Positions 28,051 through 38,308 of a stretch of DNA of 64,000 nt are shown here, one piece after another; the stretch's first letter is position 1; each line of letters starts with the position of its first letter. The notes beneath the pieces were generated by a model, which was not told the origin of the DNA, did not search any database, and saw only the letters and a list, made by a program, of their open reading frames with translations. Both the position numbers and the translations under genes were made by a program. Origin of the DNA: Acinetobacter modestus (GTDB taxonomy: Bacteria; Pseudomonadota; Gammaproteobacteria; Pseudomonadales; Moraxellaceae); assembly GCF_014636095.1 (NCBI RefSeq), contig NZ_BMDV01000004.1, positions 124,001 to 188,000 on the forward strand. Direction: 5' to 3'.

Positions 28051-30138
28051 TTATTCAGGTAGCTTAAAGTCAGTTACAGATTCACGTAATGATTCAGCCA
28101 TATTTGCCAATTCAGAAACCGAACGAGCTGTATCAAACGTTGCTGTAGTCGTTTGTGACGTAATTTCTTGTACAACATTCATCGTCGTTGCAATGTGACT
28201 TGCTGATGCAGACTGAAGTTTTGCTGCATCAGAAATGCTCGCAATTAATTTAGCCAAGTCACCAGATACGGTTTGAATCTCATCAAGTGCAATACCCGCA
28301 TCTTTTGCCAAGTTCGCACCACGAACAACTTCTGACGTCGTTTGTTCCATTGAAATAACGGCTTCGTTCGTATCTGTTTGAATGGTTTTTACTAAGCTTT
28401 CAATCTGTTTCGTTGCAGATGCAGAACGTTCTGCAAGACGTTGTACTTCGTCGGCTACGACTGCGAAACCACGACCTGCTTCACCAGCCATGGATGCTTG
28501 AATCGCTGCGTTTAATGCCAAAATGTTAGTTTGGTCGGCAATATCGTTAATTAAGGATACGATGTTACCAATTTCTTGAGAAGACTCACCCAAACGCTTA
28601 ATACGCTTTGAAGTTTCTTGAATTTGTTCACGAATGTGATCCATACCTTCGATCGAGCGGTTTACAACTTCTGCTCCATTCGATGCAATTTGTACAGAAC
28701 GTTGTGCTACTTCAGCAGACTCGGATGCATTCGAAGATACTTGGTCAATCGACAATGCCATTTCGTTCATCGCTGCTGATGCACCTGCAATTTCTTGCGC
28801 CTGATGTTCAGAAGCTTCTGCTAATTGGTTGGTAATATCTTGAGTATCTTGGGTATAACGAGCAACTTCTTGAGATGTTTCAGTAATTCGAGATACAAGG
28901 TCTCGTAATTGATCGATTGCGAAGTTAATCGAGTCGGCAATCGCACCAGTAAAATCTTCTGATACTGTTGCATATGAACGTAAATCACCATCTGCTAAGT
29001 CGGCAATTTCATCGAGTAAACGTAAAATTGCATTTTGGTTACGGTCATATTCATCTTGTAAACGAGTTACACGCTCTTTATCTGTATTACTACGTAAAGC
29101 AAGTAATTGTAGTGCAGAGAAAATCAATAGACCTAACGCACCAATTAATACAACACCCGCAATAACGTTACCCCAACCACCCTCTGCTTTGTTAGATAAA
29201 TCGTTTAATGACGTTAATAAGGCATCAGATTGAGAAAAGATTTGCGAAGATGCTTGGCGTACGCGAACAATTTGGTTTGCGTTTTGTAATACTGTTGCTG
29301 CAGCTGATTTCAATACTGCATCATAATCAGATTTAATACTATCTAAAGACTCACGTAAATCAGGAGATGCAATACGATCTACGCCAAGTTCTGTACTACC
29401 ATTTAATTGTGCATTTAAATAAACACCAAAGGTATCGATATCCGCTCCAAAGTCATTAGCTGAAACGTTTGAATTATCGGTACCGACTAAAACAGAGTTA
29501 ATCGAACGTAAAATACGTTCAGCAATAAACACTTGGTTTTTCGTGATAATTACCTGACTACTTGGCATATTTTCACGAACCATCTGATCAACCATCAAGT
29601 TATATTCAGCCTGAATTTCAGGAATCGTTTCACTGATCGAGATATTTGTATCGTATAATTGATTGATGACTTTTTGTTGTGAAGCAATTAACTCAATATT
29701 CTTAGAAACACTCGTCCAAAGTGCATTTGCTTTTTTATACTCTTCTGAACCAGTACCATATACACTTTCAACCGTCTCTAAATTCTCAGCAAAACGCTTT
29801 TCAGATTCAACTAAGCTTTTCATTGCTTCAGGTGTACCAGATGCCGTTGCCTCGGTTGCCTGACGAGAAATCATCTGAGATAACAAGCGTAACTCACCCA
29901 AACTACGAGTTAACTGGTTATGACGAGGAACACTCACGAATAAATAAATTAAGAGGATAACTGCAAGAGCTAAAGCACCAATCGCACGGTATAGAATTGG
30001 TTTCGACTTTTCAGTTTCACCAAATAAGCGAGAAAACTGATCAATTTGCGTTCGAGCATTCTCTAAAAATGCACCACCATTCTTAAGACCAGTACTATCA
30101 GCACTACTACCATTTTTCTTTTTAAGTTTAAAGCCCAT
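28051..30138 (-). CDS. pilJ: Methyl-accepting chemotaxis protein PilJ
   Basis: Inner-membrane receptor of the Pil-Chp system. The 695 residues have membrane segments near 50-70 ([20 protein letters not shown]) and 322-350 ([20 protein letters not shown]) bounding a periplasmic sensor region of about 250 residues, a HAMP-like segment, and a cytoplasmic signalling domain whose hairpin tip reads [20 protein letters not shown] then [27 protein letters not shown] lies 8 bases before ATG 30138. Position and gene order (pilG-pilH-pilI-pilJ) match Pseudomonas and other Acinetobacter. Confidence 0.95.
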   Translation of the reverse strand: MGFKLKKKNGSSADSTGLKNGGAFLENARTQIDQFSRLFGETEKSKPILYRAIGALALAVILLIYLFVSVPRHNQLTRSLGELRLLSQMISRQATEATASGTPEAMKSLVESEKRFAENLETVESVYGTGSEEYKKANALWTSVSKNIELIASQQKVINQLYDTNISISETIPEIQAEYNLMVDQMVRENMPSSQVIITKNQVFIAERILRSINSVLVGTDNSNVSANDFGADIDTFGVYLNAQLNGSTELGVDRIASPDLRESLDSIKSDYDAVLKSAAATVLQNANQIVRVRQASSQIFSQSDALLTSLNDLSNKAEGGWGNVIAGVVLIGALGLLIFSALQLLALRSNTDKERVTRLQDEYDRNQNAILRLLDEIADLADGDLRSYATVSEDFTGAIADSINFAIDQLRDLVSRITETSQEVARYTQDTQDITNQLAEASEHQAQEIAGASAAMNEMALSIDQVSSNASESAEVAQRSVQIASNGAEVVNRSIEGMDHIREQIQETSKRIKRLGESSQEIGNIVSLINDIADQTNILALNAAIQASMAGEAGRGFAVVADEVQRLAERSASATKQIESLVKTIQTDTNEAVISMEQTTSEVVRGANLAKDAGIALDEIQTVSGDLAKLIASISDAAKLQSASASHIATTMNVVQEITSQTTTATFDTARSVSELANMAESLRESVTDFKLPE

Positions 30139-30185
30139 GTCAGCTTCTCCCCTGAATACGCGTTTATTTTCCGTAGCGTATCAAA

Positions 30186-30722
30186 TTAGTTTATAAATTT
30201 TATTGATGCATTCATATATTGAGGATTTTGCAACAACCGACTCAGTAAAAACACATGCCATTGCTGATTATGTTGATGGAAGTATCCCTGACAATAATCT
30301 TTCAATTTATTATCTAGATCAGCACTTTGTGAAAAAAAACTCTTTTTATTGAAGTGCTGAATTCCAAGAACTTGGTCAACAACCAAGCCTACATAATGGT
30401 CTTGATGGCTAATGCATATTACTTTTTGTGTTGGTGAAAACTGACTCCGTTGTCCTGAAATAAAATGTGTTAAATCAGAAACTGAAAGCAATCGACCACG
30501 AATATTTGCCAAACCACGTACCCATGCCTGAGTATTAGGAACAGGGGTATATTTTGGAGGGTAAATCACCTCCGAAATTTCCCCTAATGGTGCAACAAAA
30601 TATTGCCCTAACATCTCAAATGCGATACCAGACCAACGGCTGACTTCATTTTGAGTTGAAGCATATTGTTTGTTGCCTCGCTTGGATAAGCGAAGCAATT
30701 CGATAAATCCATTTGCTGCCAT
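30186..30722 (-). CDS. pilI: CheW-type adaptor PilI
   Basis: A 178-residue cytoplasmic CheW-domain protein linking PilJ to the ChpA kinase. The fold is seen in the opening WSGIAFEMLGQYFVAPLGEI, the conserved VRGLANIRGRLLSVSDLTHF near residues 68-87, and the later YVGLVVDQVLGIQHF. It lies 39 bases downstream of pilH and 47 bases upstream of pilJ in one leftward operon. Confidence 0.93.
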   Translation of the reverse strand: MAANGFIELLRLSKRGNKQYASTQNEVSRWSGIAFEMLGQYFVAPLGEISEVIYPPKYTPVPNTQAWVRGLANIRGRLLSVSDLTHFISGQRSQFSPTQKVICISHQDHYVGLVVDQVLGIQHFNKKSFFSQSADLDNKLKDYCQGYFHQHNQQWHVFLLSRLLQNPQYMNASIKFIN

Positions 30723-30761
30723 ACCCTATCCCGTATTGAGTAATGAAAAGGCTCGTACGAA

Positions 30762-31124
30762 TTAACTTAATAATTGTTTAATCACATCAATTAGCTGTTG
30801 CTCATCAATCGGCTTGGTCAAATAATCACAAGCACCTTGACGCTTACCCCAAACACGATCTGTTGCCTGATCTTTGGTACTTACGATCACAACAGGAATA
30901 TGCTGCGTATCTTTACCTTTGCTAATTTGGCGTGTCGCTTGGAAACCATTCATTCCTGGCATTACCACATCCATTAATACAAGATCTGGTAGTTCTGCTT
31001 GCGCCATCGTGACACCGTCAGCGCCATTCGTTGCTTCTAAAACTTCATAACCGTGCTTAGTCAAAATTTCTCTAAAGCGAAATGTTTCAGTAGGTGAATC
31101 ATCTACAATAAGTATACGAGCCAT
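30762..31124 (-). CDS. pilH: Response regulator PilH
   Basis: A single-domain CheY-like receiver of 120 residues. The acidic pocket is ILIVDDS (Asp8/Asp9), phospho-Asp52 lies in LVLMDVVMPGMNGF, the Thr/Ser position is VVIVSTKDQ and the Lys is CDYLTKP. In twitching bacteria PilH is the second regulator, opposing or acting as a phosphate sink for PilG. GAGG precedes ATG 31124, and the gene lies 19 bases after pilG. Confidence 0.95.
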   Translation of the reverse strand: MARILIVDDSPTETFRFREILTKHGYEVLEATNGADGVTMAQAELPDLVLMDVVMPGMNGFQATRQISKGKDTQHIPVVIVSTKDQATDRVWGKRQGACDYLTKPIDEQQLIDVIKQLLS

Positions 31125-31143
31125 TTTTTCCTCAATTTAAATT

Positions 31144-31527
31144 TTATGCGCTAACGTGATTACGAATCGCATTTAATAGCTCATCTTTACTAAATGGCTT
31201 AGTTAAATATTCATCCGAACCCACAACGCGCCCTTTAGCCTGATCAAACAAACCGTCTTTGCTTGATAACATAATCACTGGGATATTTTGGTAATTTAAA
31301 GAATTTTTAATCAGTGCACAGGTTTGATAACCATCTAAACGAGGCATCATGATATCGACGAACACGATATCAGGATTTGCTTCTGCAATTTTTGATAATG
31401 CTTCAAAACCATCAACAGCGGTGATCACTTCACAACCTTCTCGTTGTAAAAGCGTTTCAGCTGTACGACGAATCGTTTTTGAATCGTCAATCACCATTAC
31501 CTTCAAATTTTGAAATTTATCTTCCAT
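31144..31527 (-). CDS. pilG: Response regulator PilG
   Basis: A single-domain receiver of 127 residues, first gene of the Pil-Chp cluster. VMVIDDSKTIRRTAETLL gives the acidic pocket, phospho-Asp58 lies in FVDIMMPRLDGYQ, the Ser position is VIMLSSKDG and the Lys is DEYLTKPF. PilG promotes pilus extension and cAMP output in Pseudomonas. AGGACA precedes ATG 31527. The 280-base gap before the divergent gene at 31808 must hold the operon promoter. Confidence 0.95.
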   Translation of the reverse strand: MEDKFQNLKVMVIDDSKTIRRTAETLLQREGCEVITAVDGFEALSKIAEANPDIVFVDIMMPRLDGYQTCALIKNSLNYQNIPVIMLSSKDGLFDQAKGRVVGSDEYLTKPFSKDELLNAIRNHVSA

Positions 31528-31807
31528 TTAATTGTCCTGCCCCATTCACTCAATACAAATTATGGTTGGTTTAATTTGTTTTATACAGATCAGTTGATAT
31601 TTTTAACATATCTTTACTTGCATTATCAATGAAGTTTTTTGAACCAACCTATCAGTTTTCAACAACAATAACAAATTGCTCACACTTTTCGTCAAATTCC
31701 TAAATTTTTTGTATACTAACTATTTTTAATTATCTAAATAGCTACTAATATACAACTGATTATTATTTAAAAATAAGTGATTTAGTTAACTTTTTCCGGG
31801 GAATGTA

Positions 31808-32464
31808 ATGACTGGTTCGTTAAAGTGCGGTTTCGGCATTAGCCACTTTACAACGATTGCTCGTAATTACATTTGCGCGTTTTTTTTATTGATTTTTTGC
31901 AGTTCAAGTTTTGCAGCTACAGAGCAGCCTAGAGCTGTATGGTATCGTTATTATGATAAAAATGGTGTAGCTAATGTGAGTACATCAGTTACACCTGAAC
32001 ATATTCGTTATGGTTATGAAGCACTTGATCGCAATATGCAAGTAATCAAGCGCAACCGTGCTTATAATGCAACAGTAGATGTACAACAATCTTCTCGTCG
32101 CGAATCTATGGCACGTCAGCGCGAACAAGATATGAGATTAAAACGTGCTTATGGAAATACAAAAATAGCGGCAACCAAAAGAGATCAAATTTTGGCTAAT
32201 TTGAAAAAGCAACTTAATTATCAACAAGAACAATTACAACAGCTACAACAAGACAAAATTGGATTTAAGCGACAAGAGATGGAATATCATCGTAAGGGAG
32301 AAACGCTCCCCGCTCAACTCAAAAACAATTTAGACAATAATGCCAAGAATATTGAAAATGTAAAAAGAACAGTGGAAAGTTTACGCAATGCATATCATAA
32401 AACTGAAACAGATTATGCTGATATTATTAACCGTTTAAAAAATCTTGAACAAGAAGCACAATAG
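31808..32464 (+). CDS. Exported coiled-coil protein of unknown function
   Basis: A 218-residue protein with a long signal peptide (hydrophobic core ICAFFLLIFCSSSFA, about residues 24-37). The mature N-terminus (WYRYYDKNGVANVSTSVTPE) resembles the short DUF4124-type domain found in many exported proteins. Residues from about 110 to the end are predicted by eye to be a long coiled coil rich in Gln, Lys and Glu (KKQLNYQQEQLQQLQQDK). It is divergent from pilG. I do not recognise a specific function. Confidence 0.7.
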   Translation: MTGSLKCGFGISHFTTIARNYICAFFLLIFCSSSFAATEQPRAVWYRYYDKNGVANVSTSVTPEHIRYGYEALDRNMQVIKRNRAYNATVDVQQSSRRESMARQREQDMRLKRAYGNTKIAATKRDQILANLKKQLNYQQEQLQQLQQDKIGFKRQEMEYHRKGETLPAQLKNNLDNNAKNIENVKRTVESLRNAYHKTETDYADIINRLKNLEQEAQ

Positions 32465-32654
32465 ACTTAAATTTTTTTTTGCATGATCTCTCAAAAATAT
32501 TAAATCTAAATTTTCATAGTTTTAATTCATTCAGTTTGCTTTAGATTACACGAAATTCAATGATTCATGTCATAATGCCGACTGCTTAAAACTGAGTAGA
32601 TGATTTTGCTCGTTTAAGTATTTCTAAATAACACTTAACTTTAGGACAGTTTCC

Positions 32655-34370
32655 ATGCGCGCAAGCCGCTTTTTATTTGCAACGTTAAGAGAAACCCCAA
32701 ATGATGCTGAAGTCATTTCACACCAGCTCATGTTACGTGCGGGGATGATTCGTAAATTAGCTTCTGGTTTATACTCTTGGTTGCCCATGGGAACACGTGT
32801 TTTAAAGAAAGTAGATGCGATTGTTCGGGAAGAAATGAACCGTTCAGGCGCATTAGAAGTGTTTATGCCCGTCACTCAACCTGCTGCGCTTTGGGAAGAA
32901 TCTGGTCGTTTTGAACAATACGGTCCAGAATTACTTCGTTTCAAAGATCGTCATGATAATCCATTCGTGCTTGGTCCTACTCATGAAGAAGTCATTACAG
33001 ATTTGGCGCGTAATGAGCTGAAAAGTTATAAGCAATTACCAGTAAATTTCTATCAAATCCAGACTAAATTCCGTGATGAAATTCGTCCACGTTTCGGTGT
33101 AATGCGATCTCGTGAATTTATTATGAAAGATGCTTATTCTTTCCATGCAACTCAAACATCGCTACAAGAAACCTATGATGTCATGTATGACACCTATAGC
33201 CGTATTTTTACACGCCTTGGGCTAGATTTTCGTCCAGTACAGGCAGACACAGGTTCTATTGGTGGTTCTGCTTCACACGAGTTTCATGTACTTGCTGCAA
33301 GTGGCGAAGATGATATCGCATTTTCAACTGAATCTGATTATGCTGCTAACGTTGAAATGGCAGAAGCTTTGTTAGTCGGTGAGCGTCCTGCGCCAGCTCA
33401 AACAATGACCTTAGTCGATACACCAAATCAGAAAACAATTGCCGATGTTTGCCAATTTTTAAACAGTGATGCAAAACAATCTGTAAAAGCTTTACTTGTA
33501 CAAGGTCAAACAGATGAAAATGGCAATACACCAGTTGTTGCTCTATTCTTACGTGGTGATCACGAATTAAATGATATTAAAGCTGAAAAGCATCCTTTAA
33601 TTGCTGCACCTTTGGCATTTGCAACTGAAGCACAATTAGAACAACATGGTTTAACAGCAGGTTTCTGCGGTCCACAAGGTTTAGTTGAAAAAGGCTTAAC
33701 CGTGATTGTGGATCGTGCTGCATCCGTATTATCTGACTTTGTTGCGGGTGCAAATGAAGTCGATAAACATGCGACAGGTGTGAACTGGGAGCGTGATGCA
33801 AAATTCACCGAAGTTTATGATTTACGTAATGTTGTTGAAGGCGACCCTTCTCCAGATGGTAAAGGTACACTTCAAATCAAACGTGGTATTGAAGTCGGTC
33901 ATATCTTTCAACTCGGTACAAAATACTCAGAAGCTTTAGGGTGTAAAGTACTCGGTGAAGATGGCAAACCATTCACTGTTACAATGGGATGTTATGGAAT
34001 TGGTGTAACACGTGTGGTTGCAGCAGCAATTGAACAAAATTTTGATGACAAAGGAATTATTTGGCCTCAAGCGATTGCTCCATTCGACATTGCGATTGTG
34101 CCAATGAATGCGCATAAATCACCTCGCACCCTTGAAGCAGCTGAAGCACTTTATACTGAATTACAGGCTCAAGGCTATGATGTATTGCTTGATGATCGTA
34201 ATGAACGCCCTGGTGTGAAATTCTCTGATCTTGAATTAATGGGTATTCCTCACCGTATTGTTATTGGTGAGAAAGGTCTTGATGCAGGCACTTTTGAGTA
34301 CAAAGGTCGTCGCGATCTTGAAGCAAGCAATTTAGGTAAAGAAGAACTCTTAGCTAAACTTATAGGCTAA
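32655..34370 (+). CDS. proS: Prolyl-tRNA synthetase (bacterial type, with editing domain)
   Basis: Class II aminoacyl-tRNA synthetase charging tRNA-Pro. The 571 residues match the 572-residue E. coli-type ProS. Motif 1 region [15 protein letters not shown], motif 2 [17 protein letters not shown] near residues 138-154, an inserted YbaK-like editing domain (about 225-390), motif 3 [17 protein letters not shown] near 445, and a C-terminal anticodon-binding domain ([20 protein letters not shown]). AGGACAG lies before ATG 32655. It is a single gene closed by a perfect terminator. Confidence 0.97.
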   Translation: MRASRFLFATLRETPNDAEVISHQLMLRAGMIRKLASGLYSWLPMGTRVLKKVDAIVREEMNRSGALEVFMPVTQPAALWEESGRFEQYGPELLRFKDRHDNPFVLGPTHEEVITDLARNELKSYKQLPVNFYQIQTKFRDEIRPRFGVMRSREFIMKDAYSFHATQTSLQETYDVMYDTYSRIFTRLGLDFRPVQADTGSIGGSASHEFHVLAASGEDDIAFSTESDYAANVEMAEALLVGERPAPAQTMTLVDTPNQKTIADVCQFLNSDAKQSVKALLVQGQTDENGNTPVVALFLRGDHELNDIKAEKHPLIAAPLAFATEAQLEQHGLTAGFCGPQGLVEKGLTVIVDRAASVLSDFVAGANEVDKHATGVNWERDAKFTEVYDLRNVVEGDPSPDGKGTLQIKRGIEVGHIFQLGTKYSEALGCKVLGEDGKPFTVTMGCYGIGVTRVVAAAIEQNFDDKGIIWPQAIAPFDIAIVPMNAHKSPRTLEAAEALYTELQAQGYDVLLDDRNERPGVKFSDLELMGIPHRIVIGEKGLDAGTFEYKGRRDLEASNLGKEELLAKLIG

Positions 34371-34386
34371 TCTTCATCCTAGCAAT

Positions 34387-34415
34387 AAAAAAGCCGTTTA
34401 ATAAACGGCTTTTTT
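34387..34415. terminator. Bidirectional terminator between proS and the YegP-like gene
   Basis: AAAAAAGCCGTTT and AAACGGCTTTTTT form a perfect stem around AAT. Confidence 0.92.
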
Positions 34416-34424
34416 ATTGAAAAC

Positions 34425-34760
34425 TTAAACTGTCAGATCTTTGATTGTTTCTGAAGAGCCGTTATTTTTAACAGATTCTATCCCTTTATCACGAGATTGC
34501 TCAGTTGCATAAAGCTGACTTGTACCAATCACCTGATGATTAGCCGCCTTTAAATTAAAATAAGCTTTATCATTTTTTGAAGTTAGTTTTTCATAGCGTG
34601 CTTCATCTGAACTATTTTTTTGAACGGATGCAATACCATTTAAAGCGGATGCTTTAGTTTTGTAAAGTTCACTATTCAAAATAGCTTCACCATTCCCAGC
34701 CTTAAGTATAAAACGATATTGACCATCACTTGCTTGATTTACCTCAAACCATCCTGCCAT
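34425..34760 (-). CDS. YegP family protein with two DUF1508 repeats
   Basis: A small cytoplasmic protein of 111 residues made of two similar DUF1508 units: DGQYRFILKAGNGEAILNSE, and NDKAYFNLKAANHQVIGTSQ. Each is followed by Y-x-T/A and a G-I-x-S-V turn. The function is unknown. AGAGG lies 5 bases before ATG 34760; an in-frame start further upstream at 34802 has no ribosome site. It is the last of five small genes on the same strand. Confidence 0.88.
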   Translation of the reverse strand: MAGWFEVNQASDGQYRFILKAGNGEAILNSELYKTKASALNGIASVQKNSSDEARYEKLTSKNDKAYFNLKAANHQVIGTSQLYATEQSRDKGIESVKNNGSSETIKDLTV

Positions 34761-34907
34761 AAATACCTCTTTTATTTGAGTTGTTTTGATTGTTATAGCC
34801 ATATTTATAGATTATTTTTTATACCAATAGAAAATGATTTATTGTTCACTTTTGGTAAGTTTTTGAATAGCAAAGGGGCACTGACATGCCCCCTTAAATT
34901 AGTTGAA

Positions 34908-35252
34908 TTAAATCTTTTTTACAAACTCAGATTTCAATTTCATTGCACCGATCCCATCGATTTTACAATCAATATTATGTCCATCATTCGCATCGACTAA
35001 TAAACGAATACTTTTCACTTTCGTCCCGACTTTAACTACAGATGATGAACCTTTGATTTTTAAATCCTTTATGACAGTGACGCTATCACCATCAACTAAA
35101 ATATTACCGTTGGCATCTTTAATAATCTCTTGTTGTTCTGAAGCAGATGCCTCCCCTTCTTTCCATTCATGTGAACATTCAGGGCAAATCAATAAGTCGC
35201 CATCTTGGTAAGTATATTCTGATTGGCATTTTGGGCAGTGTGGAAAAGACAT
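34908..35252 (-). CDS. yjdM: YjdM (PhnA) zinc-ribbon protein
   Basis: A 114-residue protein with an N-terminal zinc ribbon ([20 protein letters not shown], Cys at about 6, 9, 23 and 26) and the C-terminal PhnA domain ([20 protein letters not shown], then [20 protein letters not shown]). The old name, alkylphosphonate utilisation operon protein PhnA, does not imply a C-P lyase role. ATG 35252 begins [10 protein letters not shown]. No phosphonate genes are nearby. Confidence 0.93.
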   Translation of the reverse strand: MSFPHCPKCQSEYTYQDGDLLICPECSHEWKEGEASASEQQEIIKDANGNILVDGDSVTVIKDLKIKGSSSVVKVGTKVKSIRLLVDANDGHNIDCKIDGIGAMKLKSEFVKKI

Positions 35253-35303
35253 AAAAACATCTCAAAAGCACTATTATGATCGATAGACGCATTTTTTCAA
35301 AAT

Positions 35304-35660
35304 TTAAGCTTGAATCGCTTGTCCAATTAAATAATTTTTAAGTACTAGGGCATGATTAAGCTTAGGATCTTTAGCTGCGTAAATGAGCGTTACTTGCTGC
35401 TGCTGTGCCATGTCTCTAAGCTGATTTACATAAGGGTTTTCTTTAAGCTCTTTATAATACCCTTCCTGAAAACTCAGCCAATGTTCAACCTTATGACAAA
35501 ATGCTTTTCTCAATTCGGCTGAGGGGGCAATATCTTTAAGCCATAAATCTAAATGTGCTTGCTGTTTCGATATTCCCCTTGGCCATAACCGATCTACTAA
35601 TATACGCTGTCCATCAGTCGCTTCTACAGGATCATAAATACGTTTAATCTCAATTTTCAC
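35304..35660 (-). CDS. DUF488 family protein (YeaO-like), GTG start
   Basis: A 118-residue protein of the DUF488 family: IKRIYDPVEATDGQRILVDR, then LWPRGISKQQAHLDLWLKDI and TLIYAAKDPKLNHALVLKNY. The conserved RVYD-like opening and D-R-L-W-P-R-G signature are intact. The function is not established. The start is GTG 35660; no better ATG exists nearby, and the first conserved residues follow immediately. Confidence 0.88.
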   Translation of the reverse strand: MKIEIKRIYDPVEATDGQRILVDRLWPRGISKQQAHLDLWLKDIAPSAELRKAFCHKVEHWLSFQEGYYKELKENPYVNQLRDMAQQQQVTLIYAAKDPKLNHALVLKNYLIGQAIQA

Positions 35661-35689
35661 ATCAGCCTACCCCACATCTCACAAATTTT

Positions 35690-36025
35690 TCAGCTTTCCA
35701 TTGAAATATTAACAACCTGCCCTTTTGAATCAAAACTAACGCAGATAACGTAATTTGTGATCTCATCTGGTAAGGTGAAATCTAAAATTTCATAACTTTC
35801 CAGATCACCCTCATCCCAACGTGAATCTAATACTAGCAACTCTAAAATTTGTAATAAATTAGGTTTTGATGTGTCAAAATATTTTTCCCAATATTCAGGT
35901 TCAACTTCTTCAAGATGATGTTGAATAAATAACTCCACACTATCTTCTGCTTGTTGATTTTCTAAAGCTTCGCGCATGGCAACACGAGCTAATTGTTCTC
36001 TGTGTTCAAGAATTTCTTCAGACAT
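35690..36025 (-). CDS. Small acidic protein, DUF2004-like
   Basis: A 111-residue acidic cytoplasmic protein. The C-terminal half (LDFTLPDEITNYVICVSFDS) resembles the DUF2004 domain; the N-terminal half is helical and rich in Glu. I start at ATG 36025, preceded by GGGGAA; the frame also offers TTG 36037, which overlaps that site. No function is known, and the family name is tentative. Confidence 0.65.
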   Translation of the reverse strand: MSEEILEHREQLARVAMREALENQQAEDSVELFIQHHLEEVEPEYWEKYFDTSKPNLLQILELLVLDSRWDEGDLESYEILDFTLPDEITNYVICVSFDSKGQVVNISMES

Positions 36026-36087
36026 AATATTCCCCAATATGATTAAATATTAAAAATTTAGCTAGTTTGAATTAAGCTAAAGAGTTG

Positions 36088-36534
36088 TTATTCATTTGGA
36101 ATTTCAGCTTGAATCAGCAACCCCAATAAATACAGAGATTCCTGCCAACCTAAATAACACGCTTCAACAGGAATAACATCAGGTATTCCCTCTTGAGTAA
36201 TATGCACTTCGGTTCCTACTGAAACCGATTTTAATTTTATTGTGACCTGAATTTCACCTAGTAAATTAGGATCATCGAACTTATCGGTATAGCGTAATAA
36301 TTCATTCGGGATAAGCTCAATGTACGTCCCTCCAAATGAATGAATTTGTCCAGTTGAAAAGTTAGTAAATGACATTTTGTATGTTCCACCCTCTTGCGGG
36401 TCTAAGTGATGAATTTTGGCGGTAAATCCATGAGGTGGCATCCACTTTACTAAGGCATCTGGATCGAGAAATGCTTTAAAAACACGAGCTGACGGTGCAT
36501 TAAACACACGATGTAGTTGTACTGTTCCACTCAT
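36088..36534 (-). CDS. SRPBCC/AHSA1 family protein
   Basis: A 148-residue protein with the START-like fold of the AHSA1 branch: opening VQLHRVFNAPSARVFKAFLD, then PDALVKWMPPHGFTAKIHHL and EGGTYKMSFTNFSTG, ending with GWQESLYLLGLL. Such proteins bind hydrophobic ligands or act as Hsp90 co-factor-like domains; the ligand is unknown here. It is the first of five small same-strand genes (36534 down to 34425), with gaps that suggest partly separate transcripts. Confidence 0.85.
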   Translation of the reverse strand: MSGTVQLHRVFNAPSARVFKAFLDPDALVKWMPPHGFTAKIHHLDPQEGGTYKMSFTNFSTGQIHSFGGTYIELIPNELLRYTDKFDDPNLLGEIQVTIKLKSVSVGTEVHITQEGIPDVIPVEACYLGWQESLYLLGLLIQAEIPNE

Positions 36535-36719
36535 TATTATTCTCCGACTAAGTTATTTTTAATTCGTGCCTCTATCATAGCGATTTAGTCATGAAATACT
36601 ATTCCTTCAATCGCTCAATTGAACCCGAATATCTAGAATCTAAAGCTGCTTTTTTGTAAAAAATGGCGCAAAATAGCACTCCATATTTAGTGATAAGAAC
36701 GCAGCTTTAGGATTAATCT

Positions 36720-37442
36720 ATGAGTCAGCTTGCTTTTACTGCTTTTAGCTTAAATGGTGTAGATGCGCAAAAATTTCTACAGGGTCAAGTGACTGTTCAT
36801 GTAGAACGTCTCCCTGAAAATGAAAATCGCTATACCGCTATTTGTGACTTAAAAGGACGTATTCATTTTGGGCTATGGATTAAAAGATTAAATCCAGAAA
36901 GTTTTGAACTTGTAACCACCCAAGATCAAGCCGAAGAATTTTCCAAACACATTAAAAAGTTTGGTGCTTTTTCAAAAATGACATTAGAAGAAATAGGATC
37001 TGTTTTTCCTTCATTAAATGGCATTCAGACTGAGTTTTCTCCTGTAGAGACAGACATCGATGCTTGGCAAATTCAAGCGATTCAGTCAGGTCAAGCATGG
37101 ATTAGTCAAAGTACAGAACACCTTTTTCAACCACAAGAACTACGTTTGCATCAACGTGATGGTGTACATTTTGATAAAGGTTGTTATTTAGGTCAGGAAA
37201 TTGTGGCACGTCTATGGTTTAAAGCCAAACCAAAACATTGGTTACATTTAATCCAAGCCAAAGATACTGTTCCTTCTCCTGCTAGCCAGCTAAGTAAAGA
37301 TGTTGAGGTTGTGAATAGTGCTGCATTTGAAGATGGCTATATCGCACTTGTAATTGCAAAACCAGCTGCTTTAGAAGAACTTGGTGTAAAGGTTTTGGAT
37401 TTACCAGAAGTATTAAATGGTGATGTAGCACGACCACAATAA
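36720..37442 (+). CDS. ygfZ: YgfZ-type folate-binding Fe-S/tRNA-modification protein
   Basis: A tetrahydrofolate-dependent protein that helps assemble or repair Fe-S enzymes such as MiaB. The signature K-G-C-Y-x-G-Q-E is present as HFDKGCYLGQEIVARLW near residues 150-166, with the functional Cys. The GcvT-like N-terminal fold shows FLQGQVTVHVE and CDLKGRIHFGLW. At 240 residues it is shorter than the E. coli protein (about 326), mainly lacking part of the C-terminal barrel, as in other compact homologues. A terminator follows. Confidence 0.88.
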   Translation: MSQLAFTAFSLNGVDAQKFLQGQVTVHVERLPENENRYTAICDLKGRIHFGLWIKRLNPESFELVTTQDQAEEFSKHIKKFGAFSKMTLEEIGSVFPSLNGIQTEFSPVETDIDAWQIQAIQSGQAWISQSTEHLFQPQELRLHQRDGVHFDKGCYLGQEIVARLWFKAKPKHWLHLIQAKDTVPSPASQLSKDVEVVNSAAFEDGYIALVIAKPAALEELGVKVLDLPEVLNGDVARPQ

Positions 37443-37453
37443 TCATTTTAAAC

Positions 37454-37478
37454 AAAAGCCCTTTTACTAGGGCTTTTT
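37454..37478 (+). terminator. Terminator after ygfZ
   Basis: AAAAGCCC and GGGCTTTTT flank an 8-base loop. Confidence 0.8.
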
Positions 37479-37570
37479 AAGTATAAATAAGATCCTTTAA
37501 TTAAAATTAAGCATATACTCTTATTTAAAACAAATACTTTTTTATTTTATTCAATTTATCGGAATTATCT

Positions 37571-38296
37571 GTGCTTAAATCTATATTAATTTTTATGATT
37601 ACGATGGCTACCGCTTTATTTAATATGCAATCTAGTTTTGCTAACACAGAAAAAATTAATCAAAGAATCCAAAATCTCCCTAATGAATTAAAACCAGAAT
37701 TTATAGATAAAACACCTATTCCAGATCTTTATACGCTTTCAAACATCAGAGGCTCTATATGGATAGATGCTTCTGGTCGATATTTAATTTCTGGAGATAT
37801 TATTGATCTTGAAAATATGCAGAACATAGCGGACTTCAACTATCAAAAGCATTATGCAATTAACCCCAAACAACTACCCACTGCAAATGCATTAAAAGAG
37901 ATCAAAGGAAATGGTGAAAGAGTTTTATATGTTTTTGCCGATCCAGATTGTCCTGCTTGTCAGGCCTTACAAGGTATTCTTGAAGAAGTGGATAACATAA
38001 CGATCTATACATTCCCTATGGGTTTAACACATCTACACCCCTCAGCGATTGAAACATCTAAGAATATTTGGTGCTCAACAGATCCGGTTAAAGCATGGAA
38101 AACCTATTTATTAGATGGCGCTAAACCCAATCAAAGAAATAACTCATGTGATCAGCCTATAGATCAAAATATGATAATGACTAAAAAATATCGGATTAAT
38201 CTAACACCAACGATATTTAATTCTAAAGGTCATAGAATTGTAGGAGTACCTCAACTCGAAAGTTTAGAAGATTTTATTAACAATACTGATCATTAA
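37571..38296 (+). CDS. DsbC-like periplasmic thiol-disulfide protein, CPAC active site, GTG start
   Basis: A 241-residue exported thioredoxin-fold protein. Signal peptide MLKSILIFMITMATALFN, then MQSSFA; an N-terminal DsbC-type domain (GSIWIDASGRYLISGDIIDL); then the catalytic domain with FADPDCPACQAL (Cys127, Cys130) and cis-Pro loop LTPTIFNSKG. A second Cys pair (WCSTDP, NSCDQP) matches the structural disulfide of DsbC. It is probably a disulfide isomerase or a dedicated partner. The start is GTG 37571. It is paralogous to the gene at 38704, with Cys at the same positions, but CPAC differs from the usual CGYC. Confidence 0.85.
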   Translation: MLKSILIFMITMATALFNMQSSFANTEKINQRIQNLPNELKPEFIDKTPIPDLYTLSNIRGSIWIDASGRYLISGDIIDLENMQNIADFNYQKHYAINPKQLPTANALKEIKGNGERVLYVFADPDCPACQALQGILEEVDNITIYTFPMGLTHLHPSAIETSKNIWCSTDPVKAWKTYLLDGAKPNQRNNSCDQPIDQNMIMTKKYRINLTPTIFNSKGHRIVGVPQLESLEDFINNTDH

Positions 38297-38308
38297 TTTG
38301 GTGCTTAA

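Noticed and set aside
32624..32875. Antisense frame at the start of proS
   Set aside because: It is complementary to conserved proS codons and has no independent support.
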